A stretch of DNA of 64,000 nt from Lentzea terrae (GCF_003265345.1 NZ_QFWW01000022.1:76136-140135), one strand, 5' to 3'; positions 48,906 to 58,000 are shown, counted from the stretch's first letter. Numbers and translations are program-made. The notes: a model not told the origin generated them from the sequence alone.

Positions 48906-50250
48906 GCCGTTCCCGCGCGCGGTGCTCAACGTGCTCGGTGCCGCCGCGGACCGGCCGGTGTTCGAGCACGGCACCCGCGTGGTGACCGGCGGCGAACTGC
49001 TCGACCTGGTGGCGCGGATCGCGAACGGCTTGCGCGCCAAGGGTCTCGGTCCGGGTGACGGGGTGGCGTTGCTGCAGGGTGTGAACGTCGCGGCGTTCGC
49101 GACGATCCTCGCGGCCCACGCGGTGGGTGCCCGAGTGGTGGGCGTGCGGCCAGGACTCACGCAGCCGCAAGTCGAACACCTGCTGGGCCTCGCCATCAAG
49201 CTCGTGGTTCGTGACGACGACATTCCCCGAGGCCGTGCGTCAGAACTGCATTGTGATGGCAGGCCAGAAGACTTCGCCCGCCTCATCCACACCAGCGGCA
49301 GCACCGGCGCTCCCAAAGCGTGCGCCCAGACCTACGCCTCGATGACCAACGCCTGGGCCGCGCGTCCCGAAGCCTGGCCACCCGCGATCCGGGAGCTGGC
49401 ATCGAGGTTGCAGCGCTACCTCGTGTTCGGGTCGCTCTCCAGCCAGGTGATGTTCGAGTACGCCACCCTCACCCTCACCGCAGGCGGCACGATCGTCGTA
49501 GCCGACAACCCGGCCGACGCGATCACCCGCCACCGCGCGACGGCCCGCGTGATCACCGTGCCCGGCCTGGCCAAGCTCGTCGCGACCCAGCGCCACTCCC
49601 CCGCCGACCTCTCGACGTTGCGAGCGCTGCTGGTCTCCGGCTCACCGCTGACCACCGAACGCCACCGCGAGGCACTCGAAGTACTGGGACCGGTGCTGTT
49701 CCACGGCTACGGCCAGACCGAGACCGGCATGATCTCGATGGCCACGCCCCAAGACCCGCCCGGCACGGTCGGGAAACCGCCGACACAGGTGGAGATCCGC
49801 GACGGCGAGCTGTTCGTCCGCACGCCAGGACAGGCGAGCGAGTACTGGGCGAACCCGCAGGAGTCGGCCGAGGTGTTCGTGGACGGCTGGGTGCGCACCC
49901 GCGACCTCGGCCACCTCGACGCCGACGGGTTCCTGCACCTGACCGGACGGGCCAGGGACGTCGTGATCGTCAACGCGAACCTGCATTACGTCGGCCCGAT
50001 CGAGCACGTCATCGCCGAGCACCCGGACGTCGCAGAGGCCTACGTGGTCGCGGTGCCGGACGACGAGACCGGCGAGGCCGTGCACGCGTTCGTGGTCCCC
50101 AAAGCAGATCGAGTGCCGCAACTCGAAGAACTGCAGAAGCTCGTGACCGAACGACTGGGCGCGGCCTGCGCCCCGAAGCAGGTCACCGCCATCGACGAAC
50201 CCCCTGTCGCCCCCAGTGGCAAGCCCGACAAGCGTCTGTTGACCGCGTAG
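48892..50250 (+). CDS. ANL-superfamily acyl/aryl adenylating ligase
   Basis: 452 residues, compact for the family. Motifs: ATP loop HTSGSTGAPKACAQTY, HGYGQTETGMISM, WVRTRDLGHLDADGFLHLTGRARDVV and catalytic Lys in APSGKPDKRLLT. The usual A-domain signature is complete, so it should adenylate a carboxylate and probably form a CoA thioester; p-coumarate or a derived acid is an obvious candidate given the ammonia-lyase (inference). TTG 48892 is used: AAGGA stands 5 bases upstream and the start lies 14 bases inside the preceding gene. Confidence 0.85.
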   Translation: MPAREPFPRAVLNVLGAAADRPVFEHGTRVVTGGELLDLVARIANGLRAKGLGPGDGVALLQGVNVAAFATILAAHAVGARVVGVRPGLTQPQVEHLLGLAIKLVVRDDDIPRGRASELHCDGRPEDFARLIHTSGSTGAPKACAQTYASMTNAWAARPEAWPPAIRELASRLQRYLVFGSLSSQVMFEYATLTLTAGGTIVVADNPADAITRHRATARVITVPGLAKLVATQRHSPADLSTLRALLVSGSPLTTERHREALEVLGPVLFHGYGQTETGMISMATPQDPPGTVGKPPTQVEIRDGELFVRTPGQASEYWANPQESAEVFVDGWVRTRDLGHLDADGFLHLTGRARDVVIVNANLHYVGPIEHVIAEHPDVAEAYVVAVPDDETGEAVHAFVVPKADRVPQLEELQKLVTERLGAACAPKQVTAIDEPPVAPSGKPDKRLLTA

Positions 50251-50261
50251 AGGAGAGAGTC

Positions 50262-51803
50262 GTGTCCAGCGAGGTTTCGACCGAGTGTCTCGTGATCGGC
50301 GCCGGTCCGGCGGGGCTGCAGGCGTCCTACCTGCTCAAGCGGGCCGGGCGCGACCACCTGGTGCTGGAGTCCGGTGCGGCGGCGGGCACGTTCTTCACCC
50401 GCTTTCCCCGGCACCGCCAGCTGATCTCCATCAACAAGGTGTACACGGGCTGGGACGACCCGGAGCTGAACCTGCGCGTCGACTGGAACTCGTTGCTGTC
50501 GGACGATCCCGAGCTGCTGTTCACCGGCTACACGCCGCGCTACTTCCCGCAGGCCGACGACATGGTCCGGTATCTGGGCGACTTCGCGGTCAAGAACGAC
50601 CTGCCGGTCCGGTACGGCACGCGGGTCGTGTCGGTCAGCAGGCCGGACGACTTCGTGGTGCGCGACCAGCACGGCGTCACGTACCGGGCGAAGCGGATCA
50701 TCGCGGCGACCGGCGTCTCGAAGCCGAACGTGCCGGAGATCCAAGGCGTCGAGCACGCCGAGCTGTACTACGACGTTTCGGTTGATCCGCAGAACTTCGT
50801 GAACCAGAAGGTGCTGATCATCGGGCGCGGCAACTCGGCGTTCGAGACCGCCGACGCACTCGTCGAGACCGCGTCGGTCATCCACGTCGCCGGGCCCGGT
50901 TCGCTGAAGCTCGCGTGGCAGACGCACTTCGTCGGGCATCTGCGGGCGGTGAACAACAACTTCCTCGACACCTACCAGCTCAAGTCGCAGAACGCGGTGC
51001 TGGACGGGCACATCGCGGGCATCCGCCGTGACGGCGACGACTACCTGGTCAAGGTGAAGTTCCAGCGGGTCAACGAGGTCGTCAAGGAGATCCGCTACGA
51101 CCGGGTGATCCTCGCGACCGGGTTCCGGTTCGACGCCTCGATCTTCGCGCCGGAGTGCCGGCCGCAGCTCACGATCAACGCGCGGTTCCCCGACCAGACG
51201 TCGGCGTGGGAGTCGGTGAACGTGCCGGACCTGTTCTTCGCGGGCACGATCACGCAGGCGCGGGACTTCAAGAAGTCGACCAGCGGGTTCATCCACGGCT
51301 TCCGCTACGGGGTTCGCGCGCTGCACCGCATCCACGAGCACCGCTACCACGGCGTGGACTGGCCGAGCCGCGCCGTGGCACCCGAAGCGGTCACCGACGC
51401 GATCATCGAGCGGGTCAACCGGACTTCCGCGCTGTGGCAGCTCTTCGCCTTCATGGCCGACGCGGTGCTGTTCGGCCCGGACGGCGTGCGCTACGTCGAG
51501 GAGGTGCCGGTCGCGTACCTGCACGAAGCGGTGGCACGCGGCGACTTCGGGGACGTCGAGGAGTACCTGACGGTGACGCTGGAGTACGGCGCGGACCACG
51601 ACAAGGTCAACCCGTTCGACATCACCGCCGGTCGCACGTCGCAGGAGGACACCAGTGGGCTCGACGGCCGCTACCTGCACCCGGTGGTCCGCCGGTTTCG
51701 CGGCGGTGAGCTGGTCGACGAGCACCACCTCACCGAGAACCTCGAGAACGAGTGGGACAGCGAGAGGGTGCACAAGGCGCCCTTGCGGGAGTACCTCCGG
51801 TGA
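50262..51803 (+). CDS. FAD-dependent oxidoreductase, FOXRED2-like (copy 2)
   Basis: 513 residues, exactly as long as copy 1 and collinear with it. FAD motif CLVIGAGPAGLQ, TFFTRFPRHRQLISINKVYTG, second nucleotide motif VLIIGRGNSAFETAD, VILATGFRFD. The segment from LAWQTHFVGHLRAVNNN to DTYQLKS is identical in both copies, while the region around 110-170 and the last 80 residues differ more, so they probably share a reaction type but not a substrate. GAGGAGAGAGTC precedes GTG 50262. Its stop overlaps the next start (GTGA). Confidence 0.82.
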   Translation: MSSEVSTECLVIGAGPAGLQASYLLKRAGRDHLVLESGAAAGTFFTRFPRHRQLISINKVYTGWDDPELNLRVDWNSLLSDDPELLFTGYTPRYFPQADDMVRYLGDFAVKNDLPVRYGTRVVSVSRPDDFVVRDQHGVTYRAKRIIAATGVSKPNVPEIQGVEHAELYYDVSVDPQNFVNQKVLIIGRGNSAFETADALVETASVIHVAGPGSLKLAWQTHFVGHLRAVNNNFLDTYQLKSQNAVLDGHIAGIRRDGDDYLVKVKFQRVNEVVKEIRYDRVILATGFRFDASIFAPECRPQLTINARFPDQTSAWESVNVPDLFFAGTITQARDFKKSTSGFIHGFRYGVRALHRIHEHRYHGVDWPSRAVAPEAVTDAIIERVNRTSALWQLFAFMADAVLFGPDGVRYVEEVPVAYLHEAVARGDFGDVEEYLTVTLEYGADHDKVNPFDITAGRTSQEDTSGLDGRYLHPVVRRFRGGELVDEHHLTENLENEWDSERVHKAPLREYLR

Positions 51804-52795
51804 ACCCCGTGCTCGCGGAGCTGCACGAGAAGGCACGCGCGGCGCTCGACCCCGTCCACTACGACTTCTACGCGGGCGGGGTCGGGGACGAGGTCGTGCT
51901 CGCGGCGAACGAGGCCGCGTTCCGGCGGCTCGCGTTGCTGCCGAGAGTGTTGCGGGGCAAGCAGGTCCGCGCGGACTTTCCCGTGCTGATCTCGCCGACC
52001 GCGTTCCACAAGCTCGCTCACCCCGACGGTGAGCTGGCGACGGCGCGGGCGCTGGCGGGCACCGTGCTGGTGTCCAGCATGGCGTCGACGGTGCCGATCG
52101 CCGACATCGTCGAAGCCGCCACCGGCCCGGTGTGGTTCCAGCTGTACATGCAGCCGGACTTCGAGGTCACGGAAGCGTTGGTGCGCCGGGCCGAGCAGGC
52201 CGGTTGCGCCGCACTGGTGATCACGGTCGACTCCCCTGTCTTCGGCCGGCACCGGCGCGACGTCGAGCACGGTTTCCACGACCTGCCCGCCGGACTGGCC
52301 GCGGAGAACATGCGGAACCTGCCCGGCTTTCCCGGACTCAGGAAGATCGAGATGTCGGCGTTCACCTGGGAGAACATCGAACACCTGCGTGAGCTGACAT
52401 CGCTTCCGGTGTGGCTCAAGGGGATTCTGCACCCGGCCGACGCGCGGCTCGCGGTCGGGCACGGCGTGGCGGGGATCTTCGTGTCCAACCACGGCGGCCG
52501 TCAGCTCGACCTCGTGCCCGCCGCCGTGGACGCGTTGCCCGCCGTGGTCGACGCGGTCGCCGGGCGGCTCCCGGTGGTGCTGGACGGCGGTGTCCGAAGT
52601 GGCGGCGACATCGCACTGGCGGTCGCGCAGGGAGCATCGGCCGTCGGCATCGGCAGGCCGGTGCTGTGGGGGCTCGCCGCGGACGGTGAGGCCGGGGTGC
52701 GCCGGGTGCTGGACGTGCTGCGGGACGAGTTCGAGCACGTGCTGGCGATGTGCGGTGGGGAGCTCAGCCGCGACATGGTGGTGGCCAGGTGCTGA
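51800..52795 (+). CDS. FMN-dependent alpha-hydroxy-acid oxidase/dehydrogenase
   Basis: 331 residues of the lactate oxidase/hydroxymandelate oxidase family. Features: YDFYAGGVGDEVVLAANEAAFRRLALLPRVL, SSMASTVPIADI, VWFQLYM, Lys in PVWLKGIL, the catalytic His in SNHGGRQLD, and Arg in LDGGVRSGGDIALA. It oxidises 2-hydroxy acids to 2-oxo acids with FMN; an aryl-lactate or mandelate is plausible in this cluster (inference). GTG 51800 overlaps the flavoprotein stop, and its own end overlaps the P450 start by 7 bases. Confidence 0.9.
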   Translation: MNPVLAELHEKARAALDPVHYDFYAGGVGDEVVLAANEAAFRRLALLPRVLRGKQVRADFPVLISPTAFHKLAHPDGELATARALAGTVLVSSMASTVPIADIVEAATGPVWFQLYMQPDFEVTEALVRRAEQAGCAALVITVDSPVFGRHRRDVEHGFHDLPAGLAAENMRNLPGFPGLRKIEMSAFTWENIEHLRELTSLPVWLKGILHPADARLAVGHGVAGIFVSNHGGRQLDLVPAAVDALPAVVDAVAGRLPVVLDGGVRSGGDIALAVAQGASAVGIGRPVLWGLAADGEAGVRRVLDVLRDEFEHVLAMCGGELSRDMVVARC

Positions 52796-54066
52796 GCCGG
52801 CTGGTGATCGCCTTGCGCGTCAAGGTGTTCGAGAAGGTCAACGGCGACAACGCGATCACGTTCCCCAACGCCGTGGTCGGCCCCGACCGGTTCCAGGAGC
52901 TCTACGGCCACCCCGCCGCGAACGGCCGCAGCAAGGGCGCCGGGCTGTCGGACCTGTTCTGGTACTGGCTCTCCCCCGGCCCCGAGGTGCACCAGGAACA
53001 CCTGGAGGCCGGGCCGCGCTACGACGACGTGGCTCAGGTGACGCGCACCTTCCTCGCCGGGCCTGCTGACGCGCTGTCCGCCGCCGCGGCCCGCTGCACC
53101 GCGAAAGTGCTGGACGAGGTGATCACCAAGCCGGTCACGCACGTCCGGCTGCGCGACCTGATGATGCCCGTGTGGGCCGAGTACTGCTACGAGCTGGTGT
53201 TCGGCGAACCGTGCCCACGTGCGGCCCGTGACCTGATCGTCGGGCACGCCGACGACGTCGTGACCTCGTTGAAGTGCACGGGGTTTCGCCATCCCGCCCG
53301 GCGCGCCCGCCTCACCCGCTACCTGGAGACCCGGCTCGCCGACGTCCGGCATCCGTTGCCGGAGACGTTGACCAGGACCGAACAGGTGCACTACCTGCAG
53401 GGCACCTACTTCAACACCGCCGTGGTGCAGATGTCCGAGGCGATGGCGCACCTGCTGCTCGCGTTGGCCCAGCATCCCCAAGTGGCGCAACGGATCGACG
53501 ACGACAGGTACTTCGCGCACGTGCTGGACGAGACGTTCCGGCTCTACCCGTTGTTCGGCATCGCCCACCGCATCACCACCGCGGACATCGAACTGGACGA
53601 GCACACACGCTTCCCGGCCGGTTCGGTGCTGTGCTTCGACTACCCGGCCTACCACGCGACCGGGTACGCGAACCCGCACGAGTTCGACCCCGGCCGCTGG
53701 GAGCACACCAACGCACGCAACGAGCACCACATCCCGTTCGGCGTCGCCGCCAACCGCCCCTGCCCGGCGTGGCGCCTCTCCCCCATCGCACTGCGGGCGG
53801 CAACGAGAGAAGTGCTGCGCCGCGTCACGCTGCACTCCACCGTCGCCCACACCCGGTCGCTGCCCAGCCGCGGCCCGTGCCTGCTCGTCCGCGACGGTTC
53901 CACACCACGTCTGCGGTTGTGGCTGATGCGCGTACTGGATCGCTGGGAGGACGTGTGGCGCAGCGTCGTCCAGCTCGTGCTCGGCACCGCGATGGTGCTG
54001 CACGCCCACCGGCTGCGGCTCGCGGGCCGCTACTTCGAGACGCACCAACCTCAGGAGATCCCGTGA
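52789..54066 (+). CDS. Cytochrome P450, atypical
   Basis: 425 residues. ExxR helix DETFRLYPLFG, then the PERF-like FDPGRWE, and the haem loop IPFGVAANRPCPAWRLSP with the Cys ligand but Pro-Ala where FGxGxxxCxG has Gly. The I-helix reads GTYFNTAVVQMSEAMAHL instead of (A/G)Gx(D/E)T, so the usual acid-alcohol pair for O2 activation is missing, as in P450s that use peroxide or do unusual chemistry. The C-terminus has an extra 50 residues with an amphipathic helix (SVVQLVLGTAMVLHAHRLRL). GTG 52789 overlaps the preceding gene. Confidence 0.82.
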   Translation: MLSRLVIALRVKVFEKVNGDNAITFPNAVVGPDRFQELYGHPAANGRSKGAGLSDLFWYWLSPGPEVHQEHLEAGPRYDDVAQVTRTFLAGPADALSAAAARCTAKVLDEVITKPVTHVRLRDLMMPVWAEYCYELVFGEPCPRAARDLIVGHADDVVTSLKCTGFRHPARRARLTRYLETRLADVRHPLPETLTRTEQVHYLQGTYFNTAVVQMSEAMAHLLLALAQHPQVAQRIDDDRYFAHVLDETFRLYPLFGIAHRITTADIELDEHTRFPAGSVLCFDYPAYHATGYANPHEFDPGRWEHTNARNEHHIPFGVAANRPCPAWRLSPIALRAATREVLRRVTLHSTVAHTRSLPSRGPCLLVRDGSTPRLRLWLMRVLDRWEDVWRSVVQLVLGTAMVLHAHRLRLAGRYFETHQPQEIP

Positions 54067-55355
54067 ACCAGATCCACTTCGCGCTGCAGGTCTTCGCCGC
54101 ACTCGCGGTGGTGCTCGTCGCGACCACCGTCTGCGGGCGGCTCGCCATGCTGATCCGCCAGCCCAGAGTGGTCGGCGAGATGGTCGCCGGCGTCCTGCTC
54201 GGACCGGCGCTGCTCGGCGCCGTCGCACCCGGCGTCCAGGCCCAGCTCTTCCCCGCCGACGTCAAGAGCACCCTGTACGTGCTGAGCACGATCGGCCTGA
54301 CGTTCTACATGTTCCTCGTCGGGTCCTCTTTGGACCACGGCCTGACCTCCGGCGCCAACGCGCGCAAGGCTTCCGTGCTCGCCGTGTCCGGCATCGTGCC
54401 GACGTTCCTGCTCGGTGCCGGCACCGCCGTGATCTTCTTCGACACACTCAGCCCGGCGGGCTCCAGCCTGTGGGTGTTCATGCTGTTCGTCGGCGGCGCC
54501 CTGTCGATCACCGCGTTCCCCATGCTCGCCCGGATCCTGCAGGAACGCGGCATCGCCAACACCCCGATCGGCGGCCTGACCCTGGTGGCCGCGGCGATCG
54601 ACGACGCGGTGGCGTGGGGCTTCCTCGCCCTGATCATCGCGGTCGGCACGTCCGGCAGCCCGGCAGGCGCACTGCGCACGATCATCGGCGCGGCGATCTT
54701 CGCGGGCCTGATGCTCACCGTCGGCCGCAAGTGGCTCGCCAAGCTCGGCGAACGCGCCGAACGCGACGGCAAGCTCAGCCGGGACATGATGGCGAGCATC
54801 TTGCTCGTCGTGCTGCTCGCCGGCTGGTACACCGACTACATCGGCGTGTTCTCGGTCTTCGGCGGCTTCATCACCGGCCTCGCGATGCCCAAGTCGCCGG
54901 TCGTGCGGCACGAGCTCGACACCAAGCTCACCGACCTCAATTCGATCCTGCTGCTACCGGTGTTCTTCGCCTTCAGCGGCCTCAACACCCAGGTCTCCGG
55001 CTTCGGCGCGGGCGGAGGGCTGTGGCTCCCGCTCGCCGTGATCATGCTGGCCGCGTTCGCGGGCAAGTACCTCGGCTGCGGCCTGGTCGTGCGCGCCCAA
55101 GGCTACTCCTGGCGCTACGCCTCGGCCGTCGGCGGCCTGATGAACGCGCGCGGCCTGATGATCCTGATCTTCATCAACATCGGCCTCGCGTACGAGCTGG
55201 TCACCCCGGAGATGTTCGCGATCCTCGTCGCCGTCGCGATCGTCACGACCGCCGCGGCCATGCCGATCTACCGGGCGTCACTACCTGACCACCTCGAAGT
55301 GCAGGCGGACGTGAAACCGCGTCAGATGAGCCCTTCCAGCCGCTCGACGACCTGA
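54063..55355 (+). CDS. CPA2-family cation:proton antiporter
   Basis: 430 residues with 11-13 membrane helices. Family features: RQPRVVGEMVAGVLLGPALLG, IGLTFYMFLVGSSLDH, GALSITAFPMLARILQERG and the ion-binding LVAAAIDDAVAWGFLAL (Asp-Asp), then GGLMNARGLMILIFINIGL. It exchanges Na+ or K+ for H+, and in antibiotic clusters such antiporters often accompany export or self-protection. GTG 54063 overlaps the P450 stop, making it the last gene of the operon. Its last 34 bases overlap the convergent glycosyltransferase gene. Confidence 0.9.
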   Translation: MNQIHFALQVFAALAVVLVATTVCGRLAMLIRQPRVVGEMVAGVLLGPALLGAVAPGVQAQLFPADVKSTLYVLSTIGLTFYMFLVGSSLDHGLTSGANARKASVLAVSGIVPTFLLGAGTAVIFFDTLSPAGSSLWVFMLFVGGALSITAFPMLARILQERGIANTPIGGLTLVAAAIDDAVAWGFLALIIAVGTSGSPAGALRTIIGAAIFAGLMLTVGRKWLAKLGERAERDGKLSRDMMASILLVVLLAGWYTDYIGVFSVFGGFITGLAMPKSPVVRHELDTKLTDLNSILLLPVFFAFSGLNTQVSGFGAGGGLWLPLAVIMLAAFAGKYLGCGLVVRAQGYSWRYASAVGGLMNARGLMILIFINIGLAYELVTPEMFAILVAVAIVTTAAAMPIYRASLPDHLEVQADVKPRQMSPSSRSTT

Positions 55356-56428
55356 ACCGGGGCGGGCATCCCGGCGATCTCCTCGGCGATCCTGCCCGCC
55401 ACCTCCCGCGCGGCCGGATCGTCCAGCAGCCGGCCCGCCGCCTCGGCGACGGCGTCCGCGGTGATCTCCGGCCCGACCAGCTTCTCGCCCGCGCCCTTCT
55501 CGGCCAGCACGTCGGCGTTGACGAACTGGTCGGCGCCCTGTGGCAGCACCAGCTGCGGCAGCCCAGCCGCCAGCGCCCCGAGCACCGTGCCCGATCCGCC
55601 GTGGTGCACCACGAGGGCTGCGCGTTCCAGGACCTTCGCCTGCGGCACGAACCCCGCCACGTGCACGTTGCCCGGCACCTCGCCGAGCAGCGCGGGGTCG
55701 CCGGGCCCGACCGCCACCAGCACGTCGACCGGCAGCCGCGCGAGCCCGTCGACCGCCGCCCGCAGCACCTCCGTCGCACCGAACGACACCGTGCCGAGCG
55801 TCAGGTGGACCAGCGGCTTCCCGTCGCTGAACGAGGGCATGGGCACGTCCAGGTCGAACGGCACCGGCCGCTGCCGGAGCACCCCTGGCAGCTTCGCGAC
55901 CTCCGGGTCGCGCACGGCGTCCGGCCAGATGTCGATGACGGTGTCGCCCAGCATCAGGTCGGCGGGCGGCGCACCGTCCCACAGCCACGCCATCGCCGGA
56001 GCGGCCACCTCCAGGATCGCGGCCGGCATCGACCGGCCGATCACGTGCGACACGAACGGGATCCCGGCCTCCCGCGCGGCCTTGGCTGCGCCGACGTCGC
56101 TCTGCTCGTAGACGACCAGGTCCGGCCGGAGCCGCGGCAGCAGCGGTTGGAGGTCCGCGAGCGTCGCCCTCGGCAGCAGGTCGCCGAACATGGTGATCAG
56201 GAGGGTGACGATCTCGGCGTCCGGGTGCCGTTTGCGCGCCTCGGTCTCGGCTTCGCCGACCGAGATGCCCGCCGCGTGCGCTGCGAATCCCAGCTCGCGC
56301 ACCTTGTCCAGGAAGCTCGGACCGGTCGCGAACACGACTTCGTGGCCGGCGTCCTGCGCTGCCCTGGCGAGCGGGACCAACGGGAACAGGTGGCCGTAGG
56401 CGGGGCGGCACGAGAAGAGGATGCGCAC
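55322..56428 (-). CDS. GT1-family (macrolide-type) glycosyltransferase
   Basis: 368 residues, GT-B fold. N-terminal VRILFSCRPAYGHLFPLVPLARAAQDAGHEVVFATG; C-terminal nucleotide-sugar motif with HHGGSGTVLGALAAGLPQLVLPQGADQFVNADVLAEKGAG, as in glycosyltransferases of natural products. It transfers a sugar from an NDP donor to a small hydrophobic acceptor; no sugar-biosynthesis genes are close. GTG 56428 is taken as start since the family begins there and TAGGCT (56436-56441, minus) ends 7 bases upstream. It is divergent from the PaaK-like gene. Confidence 0.88.
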   Translation of the reverse strand: MRILFSCRPAYGHLFPLVPLARAAQDAGHEVVFATGPSFLDKVRELGFAAHAAGISVGEAETEARKRHPDAEIVTLLITMFGDLLPRATLADLQPLLPRLRPDLVVYEQSDVGAAKAAREAGIPFVSHVIGRSMPAAILEVAAPAMAWLWDGAPPADLMLGDTVIDIWPDAVRDPEVAKLPGVLRQRPVPFDLDVPMPSFSDGKPLVHLTLGTVSFGATEVLRAAVDGLARLPVDVLVAVGPGDPALLGEVPGNVHVAGFVPQAKVLERAALVVHHGGSGTVLGALAAGLPQLVLPQGADQFVNADVLAEKGAGEKLVGPEITADAVAEAAGRLLDDPAAREVAGRIAEEIAGMPAPVQVVERLEGLI

Positions 56429-56491
56429 TTCCGCGAGCCTAACGAGCTGTTCCTTGCCGCATCGTGGTTTCGACGCGGAACGAGTGAGTTT

Positions 56492-56517
56492 AGTCAACAC
56501 TGAAGTTATAGAGATAA
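56492..56517 (+). promoter_or_regulatory. 26-bp conserved upstream element, copy 2 (before the PaaK-like gene)
   Basis: AGTCAACACTGAAG followed by TTATAGAGATAA; 23 of 26 bases match the element at 28769. It ends 17 bases before the TAGGCT -10 (56535-56540) of the PaaK-like gene, so it sits over its -35 region. The divergent glycosyltransferase -10 is about 50 bases away, so both genes could respond. Confidence 0.55.
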
Positions 56518-56546
56518 TCGTTCGGCGGACTCGCTAGGCTCGGCTG

Positions 56547-57980
56547 ATGGACGGCAGTCGGCAGATCCGCGTGCGCCAGGCGTTCGACGACTTCTTCGCC
56601 CCCACCCCGCAGCGGTCCGCGAGCTGGGTGCTCGACCTGTTCCAGCACACCGCCGCGACCGTGCCCGCGTACCAGAAGCTGTTGCGGGAGCACGGGATCG
56701 ACCCGGCGAGCATCAGGACGTTCGACGACTTCCAGCGGCTGCCACTGCTGGACAAGCCGAGCTACCACGAGCGGTACCCGTTGCCGGAGCTGTGCCGGGA
56801 CGGTTCGCTGACCGGCTGCGACATGATCGCGGTGTCGTCCGGGTCGAGCGGCAAGCCGACGATCTGGCCGCGCAGCCTGGAAGACGAGCTGCACGTCGCC
56901 CGCAGGTTCGAGCAGGTGCTGGTGGACGGGTTCCGGGCGGACGAACGGGCCACGCTCGCCGTGGTGTGCTTTCCGCTGGGCACCTGGGTCGGCGGGCTGT
57001 TCACGCAGGCGTGCGTGCGGCACCTGGCGGCCAAGGGGTGTCCGATCACCGTGGTGGCGCCGGGCAACAACAAGGCCGAGATCCTGCGGGTGCTGCCGGA
57101 GCTGGCACCGCACTTCAAGCAGGTCGTGCTGCTCGGGTATCCCCCGTTCCTGAAGGACGTCATCGACACGCACGGGGACTGGGCGGCGTACGAGATCAAG
57201 CTCGTGCTGGCCGGTGAAGTGTTCAGCGAGCAGTGGCGCGATCTGGTGGCGCAACGGGCGGGCATCGCGGATCCGTTGCGCGACATCGCATCCCTGTACG
57301 GCACCGCGGACTCCGGCGTGCTGGGCAACGAGACCGCCGTGTCGGTGGGCATTCGGCGGTTCTTCGCGCTGCGGCCCGACCTGGCGCGCGAGGTGTTCGG
57401 CGACTCGCGGCTGCCCACGCTCGTGCAGTACGACCCGGCCAGCCGGTTCTTCGAGGTGCGCGACAGGACGCTGGTGTTCACCGCGGACGGCGGGATTCCG
57501 CTGATCCGCTACCGGATCGCCGATGAGGGCGGGATCTTCGGGTACGACGAGCTGCTGGCGTACTGCGCTCAGCACGGCTTCACTCCCCCGCCGGGCCCAT
57601 CGCTGCCGTTCGTGTACTTGTTCGGGCGGTCGTTGTTCACGGTGTCGTTCTTCGGTGCGAACGTGTACCCGGAGAACGTGACGGTCGGGCTGGAGGAGCC
57701 CGGTATCAGCGACACGGTGACCGGGAAGTTCGTGATCGAGTCGGTCGAGGACGCCGACCGCGACCGGACGTTGCGGATCACCGTCGAGACCGCGCCCGGC
57801 CGGACCGCGGACGCCCAGGCCATCGCGGAGTCCGTGCGGTCCCAGCTGGTGCGGCTCAACAGCGAGTTCGCGCACTACGTCCCGGCGGAACGGCAGCTGC
57901 CCGAGGTCGTGCTGCGGCCCGCCGGCGATCCCGAGTACTTCCCGGTCGGCGTGAAACACCGGTACACGCGACGCGCCTAG
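56547..57980 (+). CDS. PaaK-like (phenylacetate-CoA ligase family) adenylating enzyme
   Basis: 477 residues. Family marks: SSGSSGKPTIWPRS (ATP loop), LYGTADSGVLGNET, ADGGIPLIRYRIADEGGIF and a C-terminal domain ending VKHRYTRRA where the catalytic Lys region lies. It resembles PaaK-type aryl-CoA ligases in fold but is diverged, and such proteins also serve as amide- or ester-forming adenylating enzymes in natural product clusters. ATG 56547 has TAGGCT ending 6 bases upstream. It is a second adenylating enzyme in the same neighbourhood as the ANL ligase at 48.9 kb. Confidence 0.8.
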   Translation: MDGSRQIRVRQAFDDFFAPTPQRSASWVLDLFQHTAATVPAYQKLLREHGIDPASIRTFDDFQRLPLLDKPSYHERYPLPELCRDGSLTGCDMIAVSSGSSGKPTIWPRSLEDELHVARRFEQVLVDGFRADERATLAVVCFPLGTWVGGLFTQACVRHLAAKGCPITVVAPGNNKAEILRVLPELAPHFKQVVLLGYPPFLKDVIDTHGDWAAYEIKLVLAGEVFSEQWRDLVAQRAGIADPLRDIASLYGTADSGVLGNETAVSVGIRRFFALRPDLAREVFGDSRLPTLVQYDPASRFFEVRDRTLVFTADGGIPLIRYRIADEGGIFGYDELLAYCAQHGFTPPPGPSLPFVYLFGRSLFTVSFFGANVYPENVTVGLEEPGISDTVTGKFVIESVEDADRDRTLRITVETAPGRTADAQAIAESVRSQLVRLNSEFAHYVPAERQLPEVVLRPAGDPEYFPVGVKHRYTRRA

Positions 57981-58000
57981 CCAGATCCAGCCGGCCGGAC

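Noticed and set aside
45831..58000. Conventional PKS, NRPS, RiPP or terpene cluster
   Set aside because: No ketosynthase, condensation or carrier domain, precursor peptide or terpene synthase is present; only tailoring-type enzymes and stand-alone adenylating enzymes.
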